The notes: generated by a model not told the origin, from the letters alone. A DNA stretch of 64,000 bases from Vickermania ingenoplastis (GCA_010157825.1 VFSE01000267.1:7501-71500); one strand, 5' to 3'; positions 39,572 to 50,330 are shown, numbered from the stretch's first letter. Numbers and translations: made by a program.

Positions 39572-42500
39572 TCAAAGGACTTCCATCCCCGCCGCTGGCA
39601 CGCCTCTACTACTACTACTACTCGCTTCGCTAGGGCTGCTGAATAGGAGAGAGCTGTTGGCATGGTGGTGGGGATGGCTGCTGTTGTTGTTGTTGTTGTT
39701 GCTCTGGGCTGAAGTGGTGCCTGCCCGCTGTGGCTTGCTCACGCTGCTGCTCGCGTGCATCGTGGTGGTGGTGGTGGTGGTGGTGGTGGTGGTGGAGAGC
39801 AGAACGTGTGGCAGTCCATGGGTCTCCTCGACCGTACTGTGATGACTCGGGGGGGAAAAGAAAACGTGTGGGAGGCGGTGGTCCGGCACAGCACCGCTGG
39901 GGCTCAACAGGTTGTGGCCGCTGTCAGGGATCGTTGCTCCCTCTAGCGGGTTGGTCGCCGTCATCTTGGAGGGAGGGCTCGGACGGTTGCATGGGGGAGC
40001 ACTGGGGATGGAGGTTGTGGAGAGGAGCGGAAGGGAGGAGGAGGCCCGTACCACCGCGGCGGAGGACGACGATGAAACAGAGAGCGGAATCATCCAAGAG
40101 CTTGGATGCTGAGAAGCCGTCGCGCTCCCCGTCTCTGTTGCTGCTCCAAGTTGTGCTGGTGGTGCTGGTTCGGTTGGTGGTGCAGCTGCCGTGATGGCCG
40201 CATCCGGGGGGGAAGAAGGAGGAGGAGGAGGAGGACGAAGCACGCCGCCGGTCCCGCTCGTGTTGCTGCTGTTGTCGTTGCTGCTAACGCTGCTCCACAG
40301 CACTGCCAACGATGCGCTGTGCGGCAGCGTGGAGAGCGGCGCCGGGACCGTCGGCGCTCGAGAGCCGATCATGGCGTGTGCGGGCGAGCCAACCACAGGG
40401 AGAGCTGCTGTCGCCGTGCGACTTAGATGTGCCAGCCGGACCTCCACCGCTAGCAGTGCCAACTCCTCTTCCTGGCTTCGTACGGCCTTCTCCATCGCCG
40501 CCTGCGCTGGGTCCATCAAGTCTTCAAAGATATCCTGCAGCTCCCGCTTGGATCCACCAAAATCATGCGTTCGGACCTGCGTGTGGCGAATCTGATCGGC
40601 AAACTTGAGACTATGAATCGCGTCGGTGCTGCTACACGGGGCGACGTGGACGAGGACGAGCACACGGCCGCCCTGCAGGCACGGCCGAAGCAGGCGGGTC
40701 AACTTTGCGTCCCGATACGGCACGTGTGGGGCGTGGTGGTACAAGGCTAGCATGACAGAAGAGAGCGCCGAGAGAGATTTGTTGATGTACTGCGCCTCCT
40801 TAAGCGCAGCTCCCTCCACATGGGTCTCCTTGATGCGCTCACACCCCGCAAGATCCACGAGCGCCACGTAGGATCGAATTTTCTCCACCACCACCATCTG
40901 GCTGCTCTGGGTCGTTAACGACGGCGGCGGTAGCGGTCCGCCGGCGCCGCCGCCAAGGACGCTGTTGGTCTCCATCCCGTCTCCGGAGCAGAAGGAGAGG
41001 TCTTGCATGGATCCAGCGACGCCGGGCGACGGGGCGAGGTTTGCTCCTCCTCCTCCCTCCCCTCCTCCTCCTCCTCCAAGGTGTAGATAACCGGAAGGTG
41101 TCGCACTCCCGTAGCTGCCTACGCTGGAGCTCCGCCCGGTATGGACAAATGTAGCGGTTGCTGGGCCATTGCCATGCCCGTTGTGAGTACCACTATGATG
41201 ATGGGCTGTATTGCTATTGCTGGCCTCGCCACTGGTGGACGTCGCCACTCGTGTCGTCTTGCGCTCCAAACGAATTTCAAACTCGAGCTCCAGAATGAAG
41301 ACGGCGTGGGATCGAGAGCTAGTCTCATTCTTTGCATGCGAGGAGGTAGTGCGGTTCTTCCGTGCGAGGCGAAAGCCACGAAAAAGATCCGCCATGCTCT
41401 GTATTTTCATCCCCCCACTGCTCTGTTGGTGCAGACGTTCACACAGGCCCTCCAGCCCCGCGGAGTCGTTCACCAGCTGCACCGTTCGTTTTTGTGGGTC
41501 GAGCAGGTTAAAAATATCATCGTTGTAGAGCTCCACACCGTAGAAGGTCATGCACTTCAGCATCATCACTGCTGGTCCAGTCGTCGTCGTCGTCGTCGTC
41601 GTCGTCGTCCCGCTTTCGCTGCGCCGTCCGCCAGTGCCGCCGCCCTTCTGTGCGCTTCCCAGGTGCGTATTTCCACTGGAGGCGTTACGATTGCTGTTGT
41701 TGTTGTTGTTCGTGTTGTTGTTTACTGTTCCTCCTCGCGGGGGTCGGGCACCGCCGCCGCCGCTGCTGGAGGATCGGCGGTGCTGCAGACCTTTTGGTCT
41801 CGGGGTCTGTAACGGACTCCCTGCTGCAGGGGAAGAGAACAGCGCACCGCTGCTGCTGTTCAAATCGCTCCCACCACCCCCAGGACCAGGAACGGCAGCC
41901 GCAGCACCGCTCGCAGCGGCGGTGCCCCCGTGAAGAAGCACGGGTTCCTCCATACGATCGAGCAGCACGTGCGCGAGGCGAGGCAAAATGCCCATCTCTT
42001 CCATGCGAAGCGTGTGTTGGGCGTATCGCGTGGCGCTTGCCCCCGCTGCACCCTGCTGGGAGCGGTAGTGCTGGCTCTGGGTCATGACCCCTGGCGCACC
42101 ACCGCCGGTCCTTTCGCCGCAGCGAGGCGTGCGTCGGCCTGGACTTTGGTACGGCGAGGCGAGAAGCAGAGAGCTCCACTCCTCGTCCTCGTCCATCTCA
42201 TCGCTGGCTCGTCGGTGCAGCCTCGCCATCTCGTCCTCCTCCTCCTCCTCGTCGAGTGTGTCGTCCGCCATCATCGTGGTGCCGTCTCGCAGCTGCGAGG
42301 ACGTCTGCGGCGCATCGTGTGCCGCAGAGGAGGTCTCGCGTGGAGGGCTGGGGTGGCGGCTGCTGCTCTTCTGCGTCCTCGTGTGCTCTGCCTTCTCTTG
42401 CCTTCCAGCATTGTTGTTTTTGTTGTTGTTGTTGTTGTTGTTGTGTACCCCATGCGTACATCGCCCTCTGCCGCCAGTGGAAGAGGATCGCAACGATGCG

Positions 42501-45500
42501 GAGGAGGAGGACGACGACGACTCGTCGGAGTCGCGCCGGTGGTGTCGACGGCTGCGGTGCTTCTTGGAGGAGGACGATGCAGCGATTAATGGCTTCTCCT
42601 CCTTCTCCTCCTCCTCCTCCTCCTCCTTCTCCTCCTCCTCCTTCTCCTCCTTCTCGCCCCTTGAGGGGTGATTGAGCTGGATGCGGGCGCTGCCATCACT
42701 CGCGCTCTCATCACTCGCCACCGCCCCCTTGTGGAGCCCACAGCTAGACTTCAGCGTGGGAGAGGAAGCCGCGGCGTCTCCCTCGACGCCACGAGAGCGA
42801 CGATGATTGCCCATCCCTCTACCCCCTTGGCCGGGAAGGAACCCTGGTAGCGGGGCCATCATCTTGCTCTGGTTGCTATTCCACTTCATCCCCAGCCCCG
42901 ATCCAGAGCAGCCGCCACCCACGCCTGAGTGAAGACGATGATGATTGCTGTTGTTGTTATGACTGTTAGGAAAGAGCAGTTTGCGGCCCTGCGGCATGCC
43001 AGTGAGACCTCCACCACCCCCAACCCCGCCGTTGTTGTTGTTGTTGTTGTTGTTGTTGGCCTCCTTGTTCCGCTTCTTGCCGCTGTGATGCGCGGACACC
43101 GCAGCGACGGACTCTTTTCCAGTAGCGGCCTTCCTTTGCCATGCAGCGGATCGTGTGCTGTCCGTCTTGGCCCCACTCCCACCACTACTTCCCACGGCAA
43201 GGAGGGTGTTGTTGTTGTTGTTGTTGTTCTTTTTCTTCTTCTTCTTCTTCTTCTCCAGGTCTTCGAGCGGTAGGGGGGGCACCTGGTTCGGTGTCGACGA
43301 CCCCTGCGGGACTGTCTTTTGCGGGTTCCCCATCATGCTAAACGTTTTCCCACTCCCGGTCGGCCCATAGCAGAGTATAGCAATGCTGTGCCCCAGCAGC
43401 GCTTCATCCACTAGTGTTACGACACTTTCCTCAAACACCTCCTCCTGCGCAACATCCTCGTCGTGTACGAAATCAAACACAAAGTGCTGCTCCCCCCTCA
43501 CCCACCCACCCTCACTACCACCACCACCAGCGCCTGCCGCTCCGCTAGCCGTGGTGGTGGTGGTGGTGGTGGTGGAACGGCTCGGATGACTTGCACTCAT
43601 CATATTATGTTGTTGATGCGGATGTCCGCAGAGCGAGCCGAGAGAGGGCGGGAGTGGGGTGGCGCGGTCCCGCTGCAGAGACTCGTGAAGACTTACGCAG
43701 CCGCTGCTACTAGGGGTGAGATGAGGCGGAGGCGCGCCACCGCCGCTGGCAGCAGCGGTGTTCCTCGTGCTGTTCGGATAGTGCTGCTGTTGCTGCTGCT
43801 GCTGCAGTGCCGTCGGGTCGTCCGTGGTGAGGGACCGCGAGCCGACGGACGAGTTGGAGTGCGCCCGCGATGGGCGGCGAGCCCCGCTGCTGGTGGCGGC
43901 ACCACGATGCCGTGCGCTGGACCCGTGGGGGGGCGGCGGGTGAAGGCGCCCTCGTCCAGCACCCTCTTCCCAGGGGCCTTGGTCACGCCCTCCGTTGCCT
44001 CCGCTGTTGCGCCTCCTGCTCGGCGTCAGAGGTCCACCGAGGGAGGGTTCGGGATCTCGTTGCTTCTTACGACCACCCATAGCAGCAGCAGCAGCAGCAG
44101 CACCAGCACCAGTACCAGTACCAGCAGCAGCGGCGGCGGTGTTATGAGGATGGCCGCCTCTTACCGGCGATCGAGGGTCGCGGGTCGCGCTTGTGGGCGT
44201 GCCGCTCGCAACGGCATCGCCTCGGTTCGTGCGATTCGCGCCGGCTCCCTGATGCGCAGGGCTTTGCAGTCTTGGCTTCGCTCGTGCTCCGCGGCTAGGG
44301 GAGGTACTGGTGTTGAGCCCCGCCGCCCCCGCCCCGGTACCTTGGGGGGCGGGAGGAGGAGGAGGGGGGGCCGCAGCGATCGTCGCCTCCGCCTCCGCCT
44401 CCGCCTCTGTGAAGAGGATTGTCGCCTCCGCCTCTGTCCGGGTCTCGCTTGCCGCGACCTTCTCTCGCTCCGCCTCGTCGAGTGGGGAGACAGGATATAG
44501 AGGCGGCTCCTCTTCCTCATCGCTCCCTACAGCTCCGCCGTGCACACGATCCCGCCTGGGTTGCGTGGTGGGGTGTGGCGGGCCAGAGGCATCCGCGGCG
44601 GTGGTGGTGGTGGGCGTGCTCCCCCGCAGAGACTCCGCATACGTCGTCCCACCCGCGCCAGGCAAGCCGAGGCAGCTGCTGCTCCGGCTCTCGGCGCTAC
44701 TGCTATACAAGCTCTCTCTCCCGCTGTGTGCGACGAGGGAGGACAACCCCAGGCCGGCGGCACCGCCAACGGGGCTGAAGGCGGCGCTACTACTTGACTT
44801 GCTGCCACCAGCTGCAGCAGCAGCACCACCACCGCTGCTGGTGGTGCGGGTGTGAAGGGAGTGGGTCGACGGTCGGCCGCTGCCCGCCCCACCCGCGCCA
44901 GGGAGGGCCATGCTCATCACGCCTCCCACGCCGCCGCCGAACGACGACGCCACACTATAGCTGCGTCCTAAGAGACTCGCGCCGTGTTGTTGTTGTTGTT
45001 GCGGCTGTTTCTGACGCTTCTTATTCCAATTGTTATCGATGCCATTCGATCCGCTTTTGGTTCCTGCTGCAGACCCGCCGGCATTACACGGCCTTCCGCG
45101 GGCGAGCGCGGCCGTGCTGCTCGATCCCCCGGAGCGTGACAGTGGAATACCGCCAGAAGGTTGTTGTGCCGCGCCACCGCGGCGCTCCACCAGCCGGGGG
45201 TCTCGAACAACAACATTTTGATGGTCCAGCGCCCACACCTGCCTCGACTCTTGCTGCTCCCCCAGACGAGCGAGCAGCGGTCGCACGCGAATGTGCACCA
45301 CAGGCGCCAGATGCGGCGGTCCGGCCCCACCGCTGGCGAGGGAGGAGAAGGGCAGCGTAGATACGCCCACCGGTGTGGCCGCCCCGCCGCTGCGGCGCCG
45401 GCGTTGAACGGAAGTTGAGGGAGAGGAGGGGACGGATGTGATCAAGCCGCCATGCAGCGCCGCACCAGAAGTGGACCCCATCGCTGCAGCCGCAGCGCTC

Positions 45501-47404
45501 GTTGAATGCGTTGTGGTGGAGGACGTGGGCAAACCATTTGGCATACCGTGCGATGACGGCGGTGGAGGTGGTGTGGCGCTCATACTACTCTGCCGCGGGG
45601 ACGTGGATCCCCCCGAGATACCGCCAAAGCCGCTGGTCGTCGTTGTGAGCGTGGGATCCACAGAGCCGAGAGGTAGTGGGGAGGCGAGGCCGCCATCGGC
45701 AGCGGGTCCAGCGCTCGTTCCCATAGCAGGCGGCTGCGGCGTAGGTGGCGCAGGAGAAGGATCAGCTAGTTGCTGTCGTTCCTGTTCGCTGTGTGCGTCC
45801 CGCGGTGAAGGACTGCTGTACCACGGCGTTGTGGCGTTGTGTTGCAGGAGGAGGGCTGGGGGATCGAACGACGCTTGGAACTCCTGCAGGGCCGTGGTGG
45901 TGGTGGTGGTGGTGGTGGTCATCATCGTTGTTGTTGTTGTTGTTGTTGCGTGGGGGAAGTTTAAAGAGCGATCGTCGTGCGCAGGGCCAGAAGGTCCTTC
46001 GTCCGCAGCGTGTAGTCCTGCCGCTCGTGTGCTGCTGTGATGGTGGTGGGAGCCCCGCGATGTGGCGCCAACGCGATTAGGGCTACAACTGCAGTGCCGC
46101 GGCAAACCGAAAGATAGTGATGTAGAGGTGTCTGCTGGATCGTCCGCCACGGTAGGGCGACGCGCATCTGCACCGTCCTGCCCAGCCTGCAACCTCTTCC
46201 CCTCTTCCAGCCCTTCCGATACAACTTTCATTCTTTCATTCTTATCCTCTCGTTCGCCGGTGTCGTCTCGGGGGACGATCGTGACAGCCTTAGGAGATGG
46301 AAGGGAGCCGTACGCCGCAGCGCTGTAGGAGGAGGCCCCGTCGATACTCCCCGCCTCCAGAGGCGCCACCTCGCTCCTCTTTTGGTGTACATCTTCTTCT
46401 TCTTCTTCTTCTTCTGGTGCAGGGCTGCGGCGGTTGGTAGTGCTGTCGGAGGAGGGGGAGGCGGAGGAGCGCGAGGCTGGTCGTTGGCTCGGTCGCCGTC
46501 CCCGCCGCCGCCGCGAGAGGGATGATGAAGAGGACGAAGAGGACGAAGACGTAGATGTAAGTCGGGGGGAGGAGCGATGGGGAACGCACCCGTCGCGCTC
46601 TGCTTCGCCTGCTCGCGACGGGTGCAGTGGATCCGCATCCTCGGCTGCTGTGACTTGTACGTCGCCGCGGTGCGGGTTCTGCTGTGGTTGGTGGTGGTGC
46701 TGGTGGTACACCGTGGTGTTAGGTGGTCTTTTCGAGGTGTTGCGGAGGATCGCTTCGGCTCCGACGCCATCCTGCGGTAGGCTTCGGGCGGACTGGCCAT
46801 CTGTCAAATCCCTGTTGCGAGGATGATGGTGGCGTCGGAGCCGCTCTTGTTGTTGTTGTTGTTCCCGCGTAGCGGAGAGCGATGTGGGGGGAGAGCCAGC
46901 CAGTCGAAGGGAAGACCCAGGGGAGCGCTGGATGCTGCTGGAGCAGGTCGTCATGAAGGAGGAGGAAAAGAAGGAAGAAGAAGAAGTTGAGTTGAATCCT
47001 ACCGCTGGATCGTCTTGTGCTATCCCCGGCTCCTCCTCCTCCTCCTCCTCACCCTCCATCCGCGGCGCTCCATCTGAAAGCGGCGGCGTCGGCTGCTTTG
47101 TCTGTTCTGCAAGGCTGCGGCGGCGGTGGCTGACAAGCAGTGCGGAGAGAGGGGGCGGTACCCCGGATCGCGGATGATGCGGTCTCTTCGGCTCTGTATG
47201 CTTGGTGGGAGGTCTCTTTCTCCTTCCGTGCTCCTTCTGCGCGTTTTGTTGTGGCGTATCCTCATCGATTTCGTCCTCATCATGTTCACCGGCTGGTGCA
47301 GCGGTGCAGCCAGTAAGAGCGTCTTCGTTGACTGCTTCATCACCCTCTTCATTATCGTCCTCTCCGCGAGGTGGAGAGGCTGTGGAAGGAGAAAACGAAT
47401 ACAT
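39572..47404 (-). CDS. Kinesin with a motor core expanded by low-complexity inserts (2,610 codons in this frame)
   Basis: Kinesins are ATP-driven microtubule motors. The core can be followed in pieces: HIRVRPL (about 703-709), HFVFDFVH and the P loop GPTGSGKTFSMMG (about 1347-1359), MGILPRLAHVLLDRMEE (about 1810-1825), MTFYGVELYNDDIFNLLDP, switch I NETSSRSHAVF (about 2023), switch II DLAGCE (about 2184, Ser replaced by Cys), INKSLSALSSVMLAL, VPYRDAKLTRLL and SLKFADQIR (to about 2278). This is about 1,570 residues where 330-350 is usual. The extra sequence forms four inserts of Ser, Gly, Asn, His and Thr repeats at loop positions: after beta-1, after the P-loop helix, after alpha-3, and before switch II. 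A coiled-coil neck-like segment follows (2288-2330). The N-terminal 700 residues are disordered. Subfamily is uncertain; switch II resembles kinesin-14. ATG at 47404. Confidence 0.9.
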   Translation of the reverse strand: MYSFSPSTASPPRGEDDNEEGDEAVNEDALTGCTAAPAGEHDEDEIDEDTPQQNAQKEHGRRKRPPTKHTEPKRPHHPRSGVPPPLSALLVSHRRRSLAEQTKQPTPPLSDGAPRMEGEEEEEEEPGIAQDDPAVGFNSTSSSSFFSSSFMTTCSSSIQRSPGSSLRLAGSPPTSLSATREQQQQQERLRRHHHPRNRDLTDGQSARSLPQDGVGAEAILRNTSKRPPNTTVYHQHHHQPQQNPHRGDVQVTAAEDADPLHPSRAGEAERDGCVPHRSSPRLTSTSSSSSSSSSSLSRRRRGRRPSQRPASRSSASPSSDSTTNRRSPAPEEEEEEEDVHQKRSEVAPLEAGSIDGASSYSAAAYGSLPSPKAVTIVPRDDTGEREDKNERMKVVSEGLEEGKRLQAGQDGADARRPTVADDPADTSTSLSFGLPRHCSCSPNRVGATSRGSHHHHSSTRAAGLHAADEGPSGPAHDDRSLNFPHATTTTTTTMMTTTTTTTTTALQEFQASFDPPALLLQHNATTPWYSSPSPRDAHSEQERQQLADPSPAPPTPQPPAMGTSAGPAADGGLASPLPLGSVDPTLTTTTSGFGGISGGSTSPRQSSMSATPPPPPSSHGMPNGLPTSSTTTHSTSAAAAAMGSTSGAALHGGLITSVPSSPSTSVQRRRRSGGAATPVGVSTLPFSSLASGGAGPPHLAPVVHIRVRPLLARLGEQQESRQVWALDHQNVVVRDPRLVERRGGAAQQPSGGIPLSRSGGSSSTAALARGRPCNAGGSAAGTKSGSNGIDNNWNKKRQKQPQQQQQHGASLLGRSYSVASSFGGGVGGVMSMALPGAGGAGSGRPSTHSLHTRTTSSGGGAAAAAGGSKSSSSAAFSPVGGAAGLGLSSLVAHSGRESLYSSSAESRSSSCLGLPGAGGTTYAESLRGSTPTTTTAADASGPPHPTTQPRRDRVHGGAVGSDEEEEPPLYPVSPLDEAEREKVAASETRTEAEATILFTEAEAEAEATIAAAPPPPPPAPQGTGAGAAGLNTSTSPSRGARAKPRLQSPAHQGAGANRTNRGDAVASGTPTSATRDPRSPVRGGHPHNTAAAAAGTGTGAGAAAAAAAMGGRKKQRDPEPSLGGPLTPSRRRNSGGNGGRDQGPWEEGAGRGRLHPPPPHGSSARHRGAATSSGARRPSRAHSNSSVGSRSLTTDDPTALQQQQQQQHYPNSTRNTAAASGGGAPPPHLTPSSSGCVSLHESLQRDRATPLPPSLGSLCGHPHQQHNMMSASHPSRSTTTTTTTTASGAAGAGGGGSEGGWVRGEQHFVFDFVHDEDVAQEEVFEESVVTLVDEALLGHSIAILCYGPTGSGKTFSMMGNPQKTVPQGSSTPNQVPPLPLEDLEKKKKKKKKNNNNNNNTLLAVGSSGGSGAKTDSTRSAAWQRKAATGKESVAAVSAHHSGKKRNKEANNNNNNNNNGGVGGGGGLTGMPQGRKLLFPNSHNNNSNHHRLHSGVGGGCSGSGLGMKWNSNQSKMMAPLPGFLPGQGGRGMGNHRRSRGVEGDAAASSPTLKSSCGLHKGAVASDESASDGSARIQLNHPSRGEKEEKEEEEKEEEEEEEKEEKPLIAASSSSKKHRSRRHHRRDSDESSSSSSSASLRSSSTGGRGRCTHGVHNNNNNNNKNNNAGRQEKAEHTRTQKSSSRHPSPPRETSSAAHDAPQTSSQLRDGTTMMADDTLDEEEEEDEMARLHRRASDEMDEDEEWSSLLLASPYQSPGRRTPRCGERTGGGAPGVMTQSQHYRSQQGAAGASATRYAQHTLRMEEMGILPRLAHVLLDRMEEPVLLHGGTAAASGAAAAVPGPGGGGSDLNSSSGALFSSPAAGSPLQTPRPKGLQHRRSSSSGGGGARPPRGGTVNNNTNNNNNSNRNASSGNTHLGSAQKGGGTGGRRSESGTTTTTTTTTTGPAVMMLKCMTFYGVELYNDDIFNLLDPQKRTVQLVNDSAGLEGLCERLHQQSSGGMKIQSMADLFRGFRLARKNRTTSSHAKNETSSRSHAVFILELEFEIRLERKTTRVATSTSGEASNSNTAHHHSGTHNGHGNGPATATFVHTGRSSSVGSYGSATPSGYLHLGGGGGGEGGGGANLAPSPGVAGSMQDLSFCSGDGMETNSVLGGGAGGPLPPPSLTTQSSQMVVVEKIRSYVALVDLAGCERIKETHVEGAALKEAQYINKSLSALSSVMLALYHHAPHVPYRDAKLTRLLRPCLQGGRVLVLVHVAPCSSTDAIHSLKFADQIRHTQVRTHDFGGSKRELQDIFEDLMDPAQAAMEKAVRSQEEELALLAVEVRLAHLSRTATAALPVVGSPAHAMIGSRAPTVPAPLSTLPHSASLAVLWSSVSSNDNSSNTSGTGGVLRPPPPPPSSPPDAAITAAAPPTEPAPPAQLGAATETGSATASQHPSSWMIPLSVSSSSSAAVVRASSSLPLLSTTSIPSAPPCNRPSPPSKMTATNPLEGATIPDSGHNLLSPSGAVPDHRLPHVFFSPPSHHSTVEETHGLPHVLLSTTTTTTTTTTTMHASSSVSKPQRAGTTSAQSNNNNNNSSHPHHHANSSLLFSSPSEASSSSSRGVPAAGMEVL

Positions 47405-47556
47405 TTTTTTATTTTATTTTTTTTTCAAAACAGCCCAGTCGATTGACAATATGGGGTGATGTGTGTTGAACAGATAGTGCGAAGGCTCAAATGTATATCT
47501 TTTACCTTGCCTTTTTTTTTTCACGATCCTTCTGCTATAGTTATGTCGTTGTTGTT

Positions 47557-47587
<31 letters not shown>

Positions 47588-48317
47588 TTGTTGTTTTTAT
47601 CGTGTGTGGGTGGGGATTGCTGATGGTTTGCTGTTGTTCTAGAGGTTGGTGGTATACAGACTCCGAGGATCTCAGAGGACTTTTAGTTATGGATTCCTTC
47701 TTCACTAACGTACGTATCTCTATTTATATTGACACAGTATGTGTGTATATATAGGTATGAAATTTTATATGTTTGGCTCTCGTTTCTTTTTTTTGTTTAT
47801 CGCTCACTTTCTCCCGGTGATCCTTTTTTATTTATTTTATTTTCTTTTATTTTATTTATTATGATGATGATGATGATTGTACACTCTCTCTCGACTTGAC
47901 GTCGAGAGAGGGCCTAATTGAATGAAATAAAATAAAACTCAAAAAAGAATACCTGCCAGCCTGTCCTGCGCGCGGAAGTGCAATAAATAAATGAAAAAGA
48001 AGAAGCAACGGCTACGCAACGGTTCCTTCTGCGCGCACACGCCACGAGCGTATTAAAAGATATCGAGATCGAGCAATGGGGGGGGAAGGGAGAGGGAACC
48101 GAGTGATTAATAATAATAATAATAAGTGGCTAATTATTTTTTCCTTTTAAAATAAATGAGGCGGCGGGGTGATGATTGAATATAGAATGAGAAGACAACA
48201 AGAAATGTCAGAGAGAGAGCGCCGCGCAATAAAACCGAATGAAATGTATAAAGTTACGACGACGACAGGGACCGTCCGACTTCCGACTAATTTATTTTTC
48301 TCTTTCTCTTTCTTCCT
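47405..48317. other. 5' flank of the kinesin gene, no gene seen
   Basis: AT-rich with GTT repeats (47546-47595) and T runs. CTCTCTCTCGACTTGACG then CGTCGAGAGAG near 47883-47910 forms an imperfect inverted repeat. No coding sequence is supported. Confidence 0.4.
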
Positions 48318-48392
48318 GTATCACTTTTTTTTTAAAAAAAAGAGGAGAAAAGAGAAGAAAAGAGGAGAGAGAGGAGAAGCAGCGGAGGTACA
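48318..48392 (-). promoter_or_regulatory. Long polypyrimidine tract, candidate trans-splice signal
   Basis: On the minus strand about 55 nt of almost pure C/T (48332-48388) precede an A run ending in AG. It is about 900 nt upstream of the kinesin ATG, far for a usual 5' UTR, so the real acceptor may be nearer. Confidence 0.35.
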
Positions 48393-49599
48393 TCAATACA
48401 ATCAGAGCAAAGAGCGAGGAAAGGAGGTTCAAGTTTGTGCTGTAGTGGGGTGGAGAAAACGAATAGAAGTAGTAGTCATGATGGTACTCTTCTTATAGAG
48501 TGAAGAGGGAAGGGGAAGGGGGGGGCAACACCCAAAAAGGGTCGCTCTCTCTCTCTCTCTGCTAGTAGTGGAGAGATGTCGCCTTCGCTCTCCTCTCTCG
48601 CTGTGGCGGCGGCGGCGGCTTGGGTCTTACACCTTGTCAGTGATACAAGAAAGGAATGAATATAGAAGAGATGCGAAGCCATTAGTTATTCACGATAGGG
48701 ATGCCAGAAGATTCACATGTATAAAAGCCCAGGAACAAAAACTGCGGCGACATCATTTTGGAATATTATATTTCCCTTTTCTTAAAAATAATTGTATTTA
48801 TTTTTCTGTAGTAACCTGATTTATAATTTAAATATGTATGTTAAACGTTTTGTGGTTTTTTTTTTGTTTTGTTTTGTTTTTTTTTTCGCAGGTTAAAAAG
48901 TGTTGCGAGGTGGTAAAGTAAGCATGTTGGCCATCGGGTTTTAGACAAGAAAAAAATTTCCAATGGTCCTGTTCGAGGGCGGGAACTACAGGGGGGGGCG
49001 GGATGGTTTTTAAAAACAGCAACAGACAAACTGCAAGGGGTTTTTCAAGTTTGGGTGGTTTGGCCAGGCAGTTTGTCGAGGCAAGCGAAACCTAACTGCG
49101 CGTTATATATAAAAACAGAAAAAAAGAACAGGCAGAGTACAAGCATAATATATGTATTTCTCCTAAACAAGTTGAGAAACCACAAATTGCACCTCCACCT
49201 CTCAATTGGTGGCATATTCTAAGCACTTATCGCTCATTTCATTCCATTTTCTTTCTCCAGTTCTTTCTCAGTATTCCTCGCACAGCACAACAAAAAAAAA
49301 AGGATTTCCATTCTTGATTCCTTTGTGCTTGGTGTTTTAGTTTATTATTATTACTCGGTATCACGGGGCGAGGAACTGCTGCAGCTAAACACGTCTCCGC
49401 TTGGAGCGAGGCTAGAAATATAACAAAAAAAAAAAATGGAGCTGCGGCCGTGGGGTCGTACTGTACGCGTCTCGGGGAACAAAAAGCACATAGTCTGTTT
49501 CCTACGCGGAAAATCAAACAAAAAAAAAAAAAACTACAGATACTACAGATACTCATCGATGCCACTCATGAACTCAAAAGGCTCATGATCTGTACGGCG
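48393..49599. other. AT-rich intergenic region with an inverted repeat copy
   Basis: No gene is seen. Positions 49046-49067 match, in inverted orientation, 22 bases of the repeat at 58626-58760. A-runs and T-runs are frequent (48860-48890, 49430). Confidence 0.45.
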
Positions 49600-49900
49600 C
49601 ACTGATCATACATCCGACCTCTTTGCTCGACGCATGATCCTGATCTTCCCTCGGTGGTCGGAGTGGAAGTACGGCACGGGCCGCTCGTGGAGCACCACTT
49701 CCACAAAGGTGGCGAGATGACCATAGAGTGCGCCACAGTCAATTGGGTCTTGATTACAACAGATCCCCAGTCCACTGCATCGTTATGCCGCTCCAGGCGG
49801 TCCAGCTGCTGGAGCCTCCGTTAGGGTGCCGAACCTGCTCTAGGAGCCGGACTATGGCTGGGAGAGATCTCAATAGCAGAAGAGAGCGAGAGCAGCGGTG
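49600..49900 (-). pseudogene. Decayed 3' fragment of the ankyrin-like family, copy 1
   Basis: Positions ~49643-49720 repeat the 3' part of the intact gene at about 50848-50925 with few changes. They continue into a variant (ccatagagtgcgccacagtcaattgg) that also occurs in the 61.3 kb copy, so these two belong to one subfamily. Further upstream the sequence is shortened by many small gaps. The end (about 49852-49900) is shared with copy 2. No full reading frame survives. Confidence 0.65.
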
Positions 49901-49999
49901 CTGACCGAGCCTCCTGCAGGCCCTCGCCACCTAGGGTTCGTGGCCGGTTTCCCTAGGGAGCTTGCGTGGAGGTGAAGCGATGGGGGTCCGACCTGTCTT

Positions 50000-50330
50000 C
50001 CATCAGGTCTCGCGATCTGCCGGAGATCACATCCTCCACGCACCGATCAATCTTCCCTCGGTGGTCGGAGTGGAAGTACGGCACGGGCCGCTCGTGGAAC
50101 ACCACTTCCACAAAGGTGGCGAGATGAGAGTCAATTCTTGAGAGTCCACTGCATCGTTAGGGTGCTGCTCCAGGCGGTCCAGCACAAGGTGCTGGAGCCT
50201 CCGGCCGCCAGGCAGGGGCTGGTGGAGAAGCGGACAGGGGACATGCGGGGGGGAACCTGCTCTAGCTAGAGCCGACCAGACTATGGCTGGGAGAGATCTC
50301 AATCAGAAGAGAGCGAGAGCAGCGGTGGAC
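50000..50330 (-). pseudogene. Decayed 3' fragment of the ankyrin-like family, copy 2
   Basis: Positions ~50000-50130 match the intact gene's 3' end (about 50767-50926), but with several short internal gaps of about 5-30 bp. Positions 50280-50325 repeat the end of copy 1 (ctatggctgggagagatctc). Copies 1 and 2 therefore look like a decayed tandem duplication lying directly 3' of the intact gene. Confidence 0.6.
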
